NCBI RefSeq assembly: GCF_041262525.1
Contig: NZ_JBGCCK010000003.1
Location: forward strand, 308,598-372,597
DNA length: 64,000 bases
Source of the DNA: Streptacidiphilus sp041262525
GTDB lineage: Bacteria; Actinomycetota; Actinomycetes; Streptomycetales; Streptomycetaceae
Reading direction: 5' to 3'
Positions within the stretch are counted from its first letter, which is position 1, and each line of letters opens with the position of its first letter. The notes below the pieces were generated by a model, which saw only the letters and a list, made by a program, of their open reading frames with translations, was not told the DNA's origin and made no database searches. This document shows positions 9,358 to 17,993 of this stretch, one piece after another. Made by a program: the position numbers and the translations under genes.

Positions 9358-12210
9358 ATGCCCCGCTCCAAGAAGTTCCGTCGTCTGCGCCTGCTGGTGG
9401 TGCTGGTCGTGCTGCTGCTGGTGGCCGGCGTCGCCCTCGGCGGCTGGTACGGCGTGCGCCAGGCGCACGCCTCCTACCCGCAGACCACCGGCAGCATCCA
9501 CCTGCAGGGCCTCTCCGGCCCGGTCGACGTGATCCGGGACGACAAGGGCATCCCGCAGGTCTACGCCGCCAGCGCCGAGGACCTGTTCATGGCCCAGGGC
9601 TATGTGCAGGCGCAGGACCGCTTCTGGCAGATGGACGTGGACCGGCACATCACCTCCGGCACGCTCGCCTCGATGTTCGGCTCGGGGCAGGTGCAGACCG
9701 ACGCCTTCATCCGCACCATGAACTGGCACGGCGTGGCGCAGGACGAGTGGGACCACCAGCTCTCGCCCGCGACGAAGAAGTACCTGCAGGCCTACAGCGA
9801 CGGCGTCAACGCCTGGCTGAAGGAGCACCCGGGCGGCGCCGGCGCCTCGCTGGAGTACGCGCTGCTCGGCGCGGCCTACGGCGGCTACAAGCCCGCCGAG
9901 TGGACGCCGGTCGACTCGGTCTCCTGGCTCAAGGCGATGGCCTGGGACCTGAGCGGCAACATGCAGCAGGAGGTCGACCGCTCGCTGCTCGCCGGGACCT
10001 TCACCACCGACCAGATCGCGCAGCTGTACCCGGAGTACCCGTATGCGAAGAACGGGACGATCCTGGCGAAGACCGGCACTGTCGGCAAGGACGGCAAGTA
10101 CGTGCCGGCCGACGGCCTGAAGGCCCCGACCGGTGCGACCCCTGGCGGGTCCGGGACTTCTTCTGGGACTTCCGGTGCGTCCGGCGCGGCCGGTTCCGGC
10201 ACCGGGTCCACGACGAACCCCGCCTCCTACCAGACGGCCGGTGGTCGACCCGCCGCGCAGGGCGCCCAGCAGGCCGCGCAGGCCCTGGCGGCCAACCTCT
10301 CCGTGCTGCCGACCATGCTCGGCCGCCCCGGCGCGGCCGGTATCGGCTCCAACTCCTGGGTCGTCGACGGCAAGCACACCACCACCGGAAAGCCGCTGCT
10401 GGCCAACGACCCGCACCTCGCGCCCGGGATCCCGTCCATCTGGTACCAGATGGGCCTGCACTGCAACACCGTCAGCGCGCAGTGCCCGTTCGACGTCACC
10501 GGCTTCACCTTCCCCGGCATGCCCGGCGTGATCATCGGTCACAACCAGAACATCTCCTGGGGCTTCACCAATCTCGGCGCCGACGTCCAGGACCTCTACC
10601 TGGAGCAGGTCAACAGCGACGGCACCTACCTCTACGACGGCAAGCCCGTGGCGTTCGACTCCCACCAGGAGATCATCCAGGTGGCCGGCGGCGCGGCCCA
10701 GACCATCACCGTGCGGCGCACCACGGACGGCATGCCGATCATCTCGGACCACAGCACGGAGGAGCAGACCGTCGGCCGCAGCGCGCCGGCCGACGGCACG
10801 GCCCCGCCGCGCGGCGGCGGCTACGCGATCGCGCTCAAATGGACCGCGCTGATGCCGAACAAGACCATGGACGCGGTCTTCGAGCTCGACAAGGCGACAA
10901 GCTTCACCGAGTTCCGGGGCGCAGCGGAGCACTTCGCCGTCCCGGCGCAGAACCTGATCTACGCGGACACCAGCGGCCACATCGGCTACCAGATGCCGGG
11001 CCAGATCCCGATCCGCCAGAAGGTCGGCGGCACGGCGAGCGACGGCACCTACCCGCAGCCGGGCTGGGACTCCCGCTACAAGTGGGAGTCGAAGTTCGTC
11101 GACTTCAAGGCGCTGCCCTGGGTCGAGGACCCGGCGAGCGGCTACATCGTGACGGCGAACCAGGCCGCGGTGGACCCGAACGTCTACCCGTACCTGATCA
11201 CCAAGGACTGGGACTACGGCAGCCGCGCCGCCCAGATCACCACGCTGATCAAGGGCAAGCTCAGCGGCGGCGGCAAGATCTCGCCGGACGACATGGCCTC
11301 CATCCAGCTGGACGACACCAGCGTTTTCGCCCAGACACTGGTGCCGTACCTGCTCAAGATCCAGCTGAACGACCCCTACTACAGGGACGCACAGGACCTG
11401 CTCCGCGGCTGGAACTTCCAGCAGGACGCGGGGTCGGCGGCGGCGGCGTACTACAACGCCGTCTGGTCGAACCTGCTCCACCTCGCGCTGGACGCGAAGT
11501 TCCCCGCTGAGGTGCGCAGTACGACCGACTGCATCATGGTCGTCCCGGCCGACAAGGCCGGCATCCCGGCGGACGACGTGAACGGCAAGCCCAAGCGGGT
11601 CCGCAGCTGTGGCCTGCGGGACGGCGCGACCGCGCAGCCGGACGGCAACGACCAGTGGACGACGGTCGTGGGCTCGCTGCTGGACCAGCCGAGCAGCCCG
11701 TGGTGGACCTGGACCGACGGCCTCGGCCAGCAGCAGGCCCAGGGTCGGGACAGCCTGCTGAAAGCGGCCATGGTCGACGCCCGCAAGCAGCTGACCTCGC
11801 TGATGGGCAAGGACATCAGCGGTTGGAGCTGGGGCCGGATTCACACGCTCGACCTCAAGGAGCGCACCCTCGGCACGGACGATTCGTCCATCGCCTCCAG
11901 CGCGGTCCACTGGCTGCTCAACCGCGGCCCGTACAAGCTCAACGGCGGCAGCGCCGCGGTGGACGCTGCGAGCTGGGACTCGGCGAACGGTTTCACCGTC
12001 GACGAGGCACCGTCGATGCGGATGATCGTCAACCTGGCGGACTTCGACGGCTCCCGCTGGATCAACATCGGCGGAGCCTCGGGGCACGCGTTCAGCCCGC
12101 ATTACGACGACCAGACCCCGCTGTGGGCCTCCGGTCAGATGCTCAGCTGGGCGTACGACCGCAAGACGGTCGAAGCCGCGGCCAAGGACAAGCTCTCGCT
12201 GACGCCCTGA
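9358..12210 (+). CDS. Penicillin acylase family protein (Ntn hydrolase)
   Basis: A 950-residue precursor. Residues 1-35 are a basic start plus one hydrophobic helix (signal/anchor), so the enzyme is exported. The small-subunit domain begins DVIRDDKGIPQVYA...AQGYVQAQDRFWQMD. The autocatalytic cleavage site is IGSNSW, with Ser331 as the predicted N-terminal nucleophile of the large subunit. LLANDPHL, PGVIIGHNQNISWGFTN and the C-terminal GASGH...Y segment match the family. Such enzymes hydrolyse acylated amides: beta-lactams, N-acyl-homoserine lactones or echinocandin-type side chains. A Gly/Ser/Thr-rich linker (residues ~262-285) precedes the cleavage region. The gene is monocistronic, with AAGGACC upstream of the ATG. 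Substrate cannot be read from sequence. Confidence 0.93.
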   Translation: MPRSKKFRRLRLLVVLVVLLLVAGVALGGWYGVRQAHASYPQTTGSIHLQGLSGPVDVIRDDKGIPQVYAASAEDLFMAQGYVQAQDRFWQMDVDRHITSGTLASMFGSGQVQTDAFIRTMNWHGVAQDEWDHQLSPATKKYLQAYSDGVNAWLKEHPGGAGASLEYALLGAAYGGYKPAEWTPVDSVSWLKAMAWDLSGNMQQEVDRSLLAGTFTTDQIAQLYPEYPYAKNGTILAKTGTVGKDGKYVPADGLKAPTGATPGGSGTSSGTSGASGAAGSGTGSTTNPASYQTAGGRPAAQGAQQAAQALAANLSVLPTMLGRPGAAGIGSNSWVVDGKHTTTGKPLLANDPHLAPGIPSIWYQMGLHCNTVSAQCPFDVTGFTFPGMPGVIIGHNQNISWGFTNLGADVQDLYLEQVNSDGTYLYDGKPVAFDSHQEIIQVAGGAAQTITVRRTTDGMPIISDHSTEEQTVGRSAPADGTAPPRGGGYAIALKWTALMPNKTMDAVFELDKATSFTEFRGAAEHFAVPAQNLIYADTSGHIGYQMPGQIPIRQKVGGTASDGTYPQPGWDSRYKWESKFVDFKALPWVEDPASGYIVTANQAAVDPNVYPYLITKDWDYGSRAAQITTLIKGKLSGGGKISPDDMASIQLDDTSVFAQTLVPYLLKIQLNDPYYRDAQDLLRGWNFQQDAGSAAAAYYNAVWSNLLHLALDAKFPAEVRSTTDCIMVVPADKAGIPADDVNGKPKRVRSCGLRDGATAQPDGNDQWTTVVGSLLDQPSSPWWTWTDGLGQQQAQGRDSLLKAAMVDARKQLTSLMGKDISGWSWGRIHTLDLKERTLGTDDSSIASSAVHWLLNRGPYKLNGGSAAVDAASWDSANGFTVDEAPSMRMIVNLADFDGSRWINIGGASGHAFSPHYDDQTPLWASGQMLSWAYDRKTVEAAAKDKLSLTP

Positions 12211-12247
12211 CGCCCTGACGCCCTGACGCCCTGACGCCCTGACGCCC
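12200..12247 (+). repeat. Six perfect tandem copies of TGACGCCC
   Basis: Octamer array overlapping the 3' end of the penicillin acylase gene. The true stop is the TGA of the second copy. Because the period is 8, successive TGAs fall in different frames, so all three frames are closed within 24 bases. Likely slippage-prone. Confidence 0.95.
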
Positions 12248-12272
12248 TGAGCCGCCGCCCCCGCGCGGCAGG

Positions 12273-12866
12273 TCACGCGTTTCGCGGGAAGGTGATCGTC
12301 CGGGTGGGCGTCAGGGCCGCGTCCACGGGGCGGTCGTGTTGCTCCGTGGGCAGGCCGGGGACGAGCTCGGCGTCGAAGAGCAGCGTCGCAAGCCGCGCAG
12401 GGGAGGCCGCCGCGTCCAGGCGGGCCAGGACGCGGTCGTAGCTGCCGCCGCCACGCCCCAGCCGGAGGCCGTTCGCGGGGTCGACGGCCAGTCCGGGCAG
12501 CAGCACGACGTCCGCACCGCAGACGGCTCCCACGCCCAGCCGCGGTCCCGTCGGCTCCAACAGACCGAGCCGCGCGGGGGTGAGCTGCACGGCGCCCTCG
12601 TACCGGGCCCAGTCGAGGTCGTTGTCAGGCAGCAGCACCGGCAGCAGCACCTCGATCCCCTGGGCGCGCAGCGTGTCCAGCAGGGCCCGAGTGCCGGGTT
12701 CGGAGCCCATCGAGACGTAGCAGGCCACCGTCCGGGCGCCGACGGCGAGTACGAACGCCAGTGCTTCCGTGGCCAGCGCGTTCGCTGCGGCGTCCCGCTC
12801 GACGGGTGACATCGCCGCGCGCGCGGCGAGCAGCCGTGACCTCATCGCCTTCTTCTCGTTCACCAT
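12273..12866 (-). CDS. 5-formyltetrahydrofolate cyclo-ligase
   Basis: A 197-residue enzyme that converts 5-formyl-THF to 5,10-methenyl-THF with ATP. Typical features: MVNEKKAMRSRLLAARAAMS at the N-terminus, VACYVSMGSEPGT (substrate loop), and the ATP/phosphate motif PGLAVDPANGLRLGRGGGSYDRVLA. The ATG at 12866 is preceded, somewhat distantly, by GGAAGG. The gene is divergent from the GGDEF gene with a 55-base gap, the usual arrangement upstream of galU in actinobacteria. Confidence 0.92.
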   Translation of the reverse strand: MVNEKKAMRSRLLAARAAMSPVERDAAANALATEALAFVLAVGARTVACYVSMGSEPGTRALLDTLRAQGIEVLLPVLLPDNDLDWARYEGAVQLTPARLGLLEPTGPRLGVGAVCGADVVLLPGLAVDPANGLRLGRGGGSYDRVLARLDAAASPARLATLLFDAELVPGLPTEQHDRPVDAALTPTRTITFPRNA

Positions 12867-12921
12867 CGGATGGGACGGCCTTCCGTCTCGTAACCGGCCT
12901 GCACTGTGCGGAGGGACGATC

Positions 12922-13620
12922 ATGCCGCCCGTCCTCGCGAACATCCTCGCTGCTCTCTGCCTGCCCGCGCTGCTCGCCGTCGGCGCGATGCTGCGCGGCC
13001 GGGCGCGGGTGCGGGCCGTCCTCGGGACGCAGGCCGCCGAGCTGGAGGAGCTGCGCGCCGGGCGGACCGAGCTGGAGCGGACCTCGTGCACGGACGCGCT
13101 GACCGGCGTCTGGAACTACCGCTACCTGCAGCTGGCCCTCGACCGGGAGATCGCGCGCTGCAACCGGCGCCCGGGGCAGCGGGTGCTCGCCGTCCTGCTG
13201 GTGGAGATCGACGGCTTCGCCGAGATCCGGCGCGAGCACGGCTACCAGCGCTCGGGCGCGGTGCTGCGCGATCTGGCCCAGCGGCTGGCGATGGAGGTGC
13301 GGGAGGAGGACGTCTTCGGCCGCTACGGCGGCGAGGAATTTCTCGTCCTGCTCCCGGACACGGACGAGGCGGGCGCCAGGACGGTCGCCGACCGACTGGC
13401 GTGGACGGTGCGCCGCCATCCGCTCGCGCTGCCCTCAGTGCCGGTGCTCACAGACGAGAGCGGCGCTCTCCCAGGGAACGGCCTCTCGGCCAGGATCGGT
13501 ATGGGGCGGCTGCCCGCAGACGGTTCGCACGCGGCCCTCCTGCTGCGCGCGGCTGACAAGTCCTTGACGGCGGAGAGACACGCGGGCGACACATTGAGGA
13601 AGCTAGAGTCGTCCGTATGA
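12922..13620 (+). CDS. GGDEF-domain protein (putative diguanylate cyclase)
   Basis: A 232-residue protein: one N-terminal membrane helix (residues ~1-20), a short coiled-coil-like stretch (QAAELEELRAGRTELERTS) and a GGDEF domain from DALTGVWNYRYL. The active-site loop is RYGGEEF, a catalytically competent variant, and REED placed five residues before it is a product-binding RxxD inhibitory site. It would make cyclic di-GMP, which in Streptomyces controls the switch to aerial growth. The ATG at 12922 has GGAGGG eight bases upstream; a longer in-frame extension overlaps the divergent gene and is not needed. The stop overlaps the galU start (ATGA), so the two are translationally coupled. Confidence 0.85.
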   Translation: MPPVLANILAALCLPALLAVGAMLRGRARVRAVLGTQAAELEELRAGRTELERTSCTDALTGVWNYRYLQLALDREIARCNRRPGQRVLAVLLVEIDGFAEIRREHGYQRSGAVLRDLAQRLAMEVREEDVFGRYGGEEFLVLLPDTDEAGARTVADRLAWTVRRHPLALPSVPVLTDESGALPGNGLSARIGMGRLPADGSHAALLLRAADKSLTAERHAGDTLRKLESSV

Positions 13621-14573
13621 CAAAGGCTCGAATCCGCGAAATCTCCAAGGCGGTCATCCCCGCCGCTGGGCTCGGCACCCGCTTCCTGCCGGCCACCAAG
13701 GCGACTCCCAAGGAGATGTTGCCGGTGGTCGACAAGCCGGCGATCCAGTACGTCGTGGAGGAGGCCGCGTCCGCCGGTCTGACCGATGTCCTGATGATCA
13801 CGGGCCGCAACAAGCGTCCGCTCGAGGACCACTTCGACCGCGCATACGAGCTCGAGGAGCAGCTCGCCCGCAAGGGCGACCAGGCCAAGCTGGACCGGGT
13901 CCGCGAGTCGAGCGAGCTCGCCACCATGCACTACGTCCGGCAGGGCGACCCGAAGGGCCTCGGCCACGCCGTGCTCTGCGCCGAGCCGCACGTCGCCGAC
14001 CAGCCCTTCGCCGTCCTCCTCGGCGACGACCTGATCGACCCGCGTGACCCGCTGCTGGCGAAGATGATCGAGGTCCAGAGCGAGCTGGGCGGCAGCGTCG
14101 TCGCGCTGATCGAGGTCGACCCGGCGCTGGCCCACCTCTACGGCTGTGCCTCGATCCGTCCCGCGGAGTGGCACGGCACCCTGGGTGGCGACGAGGACAT
14201 CGTCCGGATCACCGACCTCGTCGAGAAGCCCGCACCCGGCGAGGCCCCCAGCAACTTCGCGGTCATCGGCCGCTACGTGCTCGACCCGACCATCTTCGAC
14301 GTGCTGCACGAGACGCCCCCCGGCAAGAACGGCGAGATTCAGCTGACCGACGCGCTGCGCGTGCTGGCCCAGCGCACGCCGGGCCGCGGCGGCCCGGTGC
14401 ACGGCGTGATCTTCCGCGGCCGTCGCTACGACACGGGCGACAAGGGCGACTACCTGCGTGCCATCGTGCGTCTGGCCTGCGAGCGTGAGGACCTGGGGCC
14501 GGAGTTCCGCTCCTGGCTCAAGGACTTCGTCGGCAGCGGCGAGCTCGACGGCCCGGCGGCGACGCAGCCCTGA
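13617..14573 (+). CDS. galU: UTP-glucose-1-phosphate uridylyltransferase
   Basis: A 318-residue nucleotidyltransferase. The N-terminal motif VIPAAGLGTRFLPATKATPKE binds UTP; EKPAPGEAPSNFAVIGRYVL and NGEIQLTDAL are characteristic of bacterial GalU. It makes UDP-glucose for cell-wall glycans, trehalose and the galactose pathway; the gal operon at 60-63 kb feeds and uses the same pool. It overlaps the GGDEF gene by 4 bases and precedes glp by about 130 bases. Confidence 0.95.
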   Translation: MTKARIREISKAVIPAAGLGTRFLPATKATPKEMLPVVDKPAIQYVVEEAASAGLTDVLMITGRNKRPLEDHFDRAYELEEQLARKGDQAKLDRVRESSELATMHYVRQGDPKGLGHAVLCAEPHVADQPFAVLLGDDLIDPRDPLLAKMIEVQSELGGSVVALIEVDPALAHLYGCASIRPAEWHGTLGGDEDIVRITDLVEKPAPGEAPSNFAVIGRYVLDPTIFDVLHETPPGKNGEIQLTDALRVLAQRTPGRGGPVHGVIFRGRRYDTGDKGDYLRAIVRLACEREDLGPEFRSWLKDFVGSGELDGPAATQP

Positions 14574-14701
14574 GCCGTTGCCTCACGGCACCGGACGGCG
14601 GGACGCTGACCGGCAGGGCACGCCACGACGCAGGAGGCAGACGCGGGACCTCGCGCAGCGATGGGACCGCGCAGCGACGCACCACCATGGGGGAGCGCAC
14701 C

Positions 14702-16090
14702 ATGACCGATCAGCAGCAGCACCAGCACGACCACGGGCAGAAGCTCGGTCACGGGCACGGCGCGGGACCGGCTGACGACCCGTGCGCGGTCGAGGTGACC
14801 AAGCCGGGTGGGCATCGGCTGTGGACCGTCGACGAGCACCTCGCCGACGTCCTCGCCGCCGTCGCCCCGCTGCCGCCGCTCGAACTGCAACTGCTGGAGG
14901 CACAGGGGTGCCTGACCGTCGAGGACATCGTCTCCACGGTCGCCCTGCCGCCGTTCGACAACAGCTCCATGGACGGCTACGCCGTGCGCGTCGCTGATCT
15001 CGACGGGGCGACCGCCGAGTACCCCTCCGTGCTGACCGTCGTCGGCGACGTCGCCGCGGGCGCGGCGGCGCTGCCGGTGATCGGTCCCGGCCAGTGCGCG
15101 AGGATCATGACGGGCGCGCCGATGCCGCCCGGCGCGGAGGCCGTCGTCCCGGTCGAGTGGACCGATGCCGGGACCGGCTCGGGCGAGGCAGCCACGACGA
15201 TGTCGCCGCAGGCCGGGCAGCCGGTCGGGACCGGCGAGGTGCGGATCTTCCGGCCCGTCGAGCCCGGCGCCTTCGTCCGGAGGCGGGGGGACGACATCTC
15301 CGTCGGGCAGCCGCTGCTGCCTGCCGGCACCCGGCTCGGTCCGACCCAGATCGGCCTGCTCGCCGCGACCGGGCACGACATGGTTCGGGTCCGGCCCCGA
15401 CCGCGCGTGGTCGTCCTGTCGACCGGCAGCGAGCTGGTCCAGCCGGGCATGCCGGTCGGTCCCGGTCAGATCTCGGACTCCAACAGCTTCGCGCTGACCG
15501 CGGCCGCACGGGACGCGGGCGCGATCGCCTACCGCGTCGGCGGCGTCCCCGACGATGCCGAGCGGCTGCGCGAGGTGATCGACGACCAGCTGATCCGCGC
15601 GGACCTCATCGTCACCAGCGGCGGCGTGAGCGTCGGCGCCTACGACGTGGTCAAGGAGGCGCTGGGCGAGCAGATCTCCTTCCGCAAGCTGCGCATGCAG
15701 CCGGGGAAGCCGCAGGGCTTCGGCGTGCTGGACGGGTCCAGCGGCCCGGTGCCGCTGCTGGCGCTGCCGGGCAACCCGGTGAGCGCCTACCTCTCCTTCG
15801 AGCTCTTCGTGCGGCCCGCGATCCGGGCCATGCTGGGCGCCGCCGACATCCACCGCCCGGTGGTGGCGGCCCGACTGACCGAGGGCCTCTCCTCTCCGGC
15901 CGGCCGCCGCCAGTTCGCGCGCGCCGCGTACGACCCTGAGGCCGGCACGGTGACGCCGGCCGGCGGCGCGGCCTCGCACCTGCTGGGCGCGTTGGCGCAG
16001 GCGAACGCACTGATCGTGGTGGAGGAGGAGGCGACGGAGGTCGCCGAGGGCGCGGAGGTCCGCACGATCCTGCTCGACCCCACGAGCTGA
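14702..16090 (+). CDS. glp: MoeA-like gephyrin-type molybdotransferase (Glp)
   Basis: A 462-residue MoeA/gephyrin E-domain protein with a His/Gln-rich N-terminus (QQQHQHDHGQKLGHGHG). Core motifs: PPFDNSSMDGYAVR, GQCARIMTGAPMPPGAEAVV, TGSELVQPG, DSNSFAL, TSGGVSVGAYD, and ALPGNPVSAYLSFELFVRP. MoeA inserts molybdate into adenylated molybdopterin. In this galU/rimJ/sepX neighbourhood the actinobacterial protein is known as Glp; in corynebacteria it pairs with the membrane receptor GlpR (SepX family) at the divisome. ATG 14702 (GGGGGAG before it) is preferred over ATG 14687. A His-rich leader could bind metal, which is inference. Confidence 0.92.
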   Translation: MTDQQQHQHDHGQKLGHGHGAGPADDPCAVEVTKPGGHRLWTVDEHLADVLAAVAPLPPLELQLLEAQGCLTVEDIVSTVALPPFDNSSMDGYAVRVADLDGATAEYPSVLTVVGDVAAGAAALPVIGPGQCARIMTGAPMPPGAEAVVPVEWTDAGTGSGEAATTMSPQAGQPVGTGEVRIFRPVEPGAFVRRRGDDISVGQPLLPAGTRLGPTQIGLLAATGHDMVRVRPRPRVVVLSTGSELVQPGMPVGPGQISDSNSFALTAAARDAGAIAYRVGGVPDDAERLREVIDDQLIRADLIVTSGGVSVGAYDVVKEALGEQISFRKLRMQPGKPQGFGVLDGSSGPVPLLALPGNPVSAYLSFELFVRPAIRAMLGAADIHRPVVAARLTEGLSSPAGRRQFARAAYDPEAGTVTPAGGAASHLLGALAQANALIVVEEEATEVAEGAEVRTILLDPTS

Positions 16091-16249
16091 CCGCCGACCG
16101 CCGCATCACGCCCGGCGCGTCCCGGCCGCAGCCGCACGCCCCGTGCGCCGAAGGCCCGGCGCCGGGCGGTCGTGGCGGCCGAAGAGACGTCTCGGCCGGG
16201 CAGCGATACCCTGGCGCCGCAGCCCGCCGTCACGATCGCAGGAGCGCAA

Positions 16250-16774
16250 GTGCACAGCACCAGCCCCGACCCGTCCGGGTCCGGCTTGACCCACGTCGAC
16301 GCCTCGGGCGCGGCCCGCATGGTCGACGTCTCCGAGAAGGCCACGACCACGCGCACCGCGCGGGCGACCGGTCGTGTGCTGGTCTCGCCACGGGTCGTGG
16401 AGCTGCTTCGCGGCGACGGCGTGCCGAAGGGCGACGCGCTCTCCGTCGCCCGCATCGCCGGAATCATGGGTGCGAAGCGCACGCCGGAGCTGATCCCGCT
16501 CTGCCACCCGATCGCGGTCTCCGGCGTGACGGTCGACCTCGTCGTCGCGGACGACGCCGTCGAGATCAGCGCCACGGTCCGCACGGCGGACCGGACCGGC
16601 GTCGAGATGGAGGCGCTGACCGCCGTCGCCGTGGCCGGGCTGACCGTGATCGACATGGTCAAGGCCGTCGACAAGGGCGCCAGGATCGACGCCGTCCAGG
16701 TCGAGCAGAAGACAGGCGGCAAGAGCGGGGACTGGCGCCGCGAGGACCTGGACGAGCAGGGGGCGATCCGCTGA
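16250..16774 (+). CDS. moaC: Cyclic pyranopterin monophosphate synthase MoaC
   Basis: A 174-residue MoaC: THVDASGAARMVDVSEKATTTRTA at the start, GIMGAKRTPELIPLCHPIAVSG in the middle and GVEMEALTAVAVAGLTVIDMVKAVDK at the active-site end. It converts 3',8-cH2GTP to cyclic pyranopterin monophosphate, the first stable molybdopterin intermediate. Start GTG 16250 has GGAGCG upstream; a longer upstream frame has no support. It overlaps mogA by one base (TGATG). Confidence 0.94.
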   Translation: MHSTSPDPSGSGLTHVDASGAARMVDVSEKATTTRTARATGRVLVSPRVVELLRGDGVPKGDALSVARIAGIMGAKRTPELIPLCHPIAVSGVTVDLVVADDAVEISATVRTADRTGVEMEALTAVAVAGLTVIDMVKAVDKGARIDAVQVEQKTGGKSGDWRREDLDEQGAIR

Positions 16775-17301
16775 TGCGCGCCTTCGTGCTCACCGTCTCG
16801 AACCGGGCCCACGCGGGGGTCTACGAGGACCGCGGCGGTCCGCTCGTGGCGTCCGGCCTGGCGGCGCTCGGCTGCATGGTCGTCGGCCCGGTCGTGGTGC
16901 CGGACGGGGATCCGGTGCTGACCGCGCTGCGGATGGCTGTCGCGGACGGTTACGACGTGGTGGTGACCACCGGCGGCACGGGCCTGACGCCGCTCGACCT
17001 CACCCCGGAGATGACCGCCCAGGTGATCACCAGGCCGGTGCCGGGCATCGCCGAAGCGATCCGCGCCTATGGGCGCGAGAACGGTGTGCCGACGGCGGCG
17101 CTCTCGCGCGGGCTCTCGGGGCTGGCCGGTCGGACCCTGATCGTGAACCTGCCGGGCTCGACGGGCGGGGTCAAGGACGGCCTGGCCGTGCTCGGCCCGA
17201 TCCTGGCGCACGCGGTCGACCAGGTCGCGGGCGGCGACCACGCCCCGTCCGGCGGCCACTCTCCCTCCAGCGGCGACCAGCGCAGAGGGGGCCCGCACTG
17301 A
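16774..17301 (+). CDS. mogA: Molybdopterin adenylyltransferase (MogA/MoaB family)
   Basis: A 175-residue protein with the MoCF-binding motifs TTGGTGLTPLD and LSRGLSGLAGRTLIVNLPGSTGGVKDGL. It adenylates molybdopterin before Mo insertion by MoeA. With moaC and glp it forms a cofactor sub-operon, which the molybdoenzyme at the window start would need. The C-terminus has a low-complexity Gly/Ser/Asp tail. Its TGA lies inside CTGA, which is also the proposed start of the next gene. Confidence 0.9.
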   Translation: MRAFVLTVSNRAHAGVYEDRGGPLVASGLAALGCMVVGPVVVPDGDPVLTALRMAVADGYDVVVTTGGTGLTPLDLTPEMTAQVITRPVPGIAEAIRAYGRENGVPTAALSRGLSGLAGRTLIVNLPGSTGGVKDGLAVLGPILAHAVDQVAGGDHAPSGGHSPSSGDQRRGGPH

Positions 17302-17915
17302 ACGCCTTCTGGCCGGTCGAGCTGAGCGAGGGGCCGATCGCGCTGCGCCCCATCCGGGTCCGCGACCAGCGGTCCTGGCAGGAGGTCAGCCGCCGCAACC
17401 GCGACTGGCTGCGGCGCTGGGAGGCCACCGTGCCGCCGCCGCGCCCCGGATTTCCGCCCGGACCGAGGCCGACATACCGTCAGATGGTGCGCTTTCTGCG
17501 CGCCGAGGCACATGCCGGACGAATGCTTCCCTTTGTCGTCACGTATGAGGGGCAGCTGGTCGGGCAGCTGACTGTGGGCGGAATCACGTGGGGGTCGATG
17601 TGCTCGGCGAATATCGGGTACTGGATCGACGAGTCATATGCGGGGCGGGGGATCATCCCGACGGTGGTCGCGCTTTCCGTGGACCATTGCTTCCAGTCCA
17701 TGGGCCTGCACCGGATCGAGGTCTGCATCCGGCCGGAGAACCTGCCGAGCCGCCGAGTGGTGGAGAAGCTGGGCTTCCGCGAGGAGGGGCTGCGCCCCCG
17801 CTACCTGCACATCGACGGGGGCTGGCGGGACCACCTGGTCTTCGCGTTGACGGCCGACGAGGTGCCGGAGGGTTTGCTGGCACGTTGGCATGGGATTGAG
17901 AGCCATCACAAATAG
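17298..17915 (+). CDS. rimJ: RimJ-like GNAT N-acetyltransferase, probable CTG start
   Basis: A 205-residue acetyltransferase of the RimJ/RimL group: NAFWPVELSEGPIALRPIRV at the N-terminus, YWIDESYAGRGIIPTVVALS (the acetyl-CoA pyrophosphate loop R/QxxGxG/A), and NLPSRRVVEKLGFREEGL. No ATG, GTG or TTG occurs in frame between 17181 and 17430, whereas conserved sequence begins at 17301; a CTG at 17298, overlapping the mogA stop as CTGA and preceded by AGAGGGGG, is therefore the likely start. It acetylates protein N-termini or a similar amine. The gene belongs to the conserved galU-glp-rimJ-sepX neighbourhood. Confidence 0.88.
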   Translation: MNAFWPVELSEGPIALRPIRVRDQRSWQEVSRRNRDWLRRWEATVPPPRPGFPPGPRPTYRQMVRFLRAEAHAGRMLPFVVTYEGQLVGQLTVGGITWGSMCSANIGYWIDESYAGRGIIPTVVALSVDHCFQSMGLHRIEVCIRPENLPSRRVVEKLGFREEGLRPRYLHIDGGWRDHLVFALTADEVPEGLLARWHGIESHHK

Positions 17916-17993
17916 GTCGATATGAACATGATTCAGCGACACACCGGTCGAAATAGCCGCCGGGCCGTCCCTCTCGCCCGTACGGTGTGAAGC

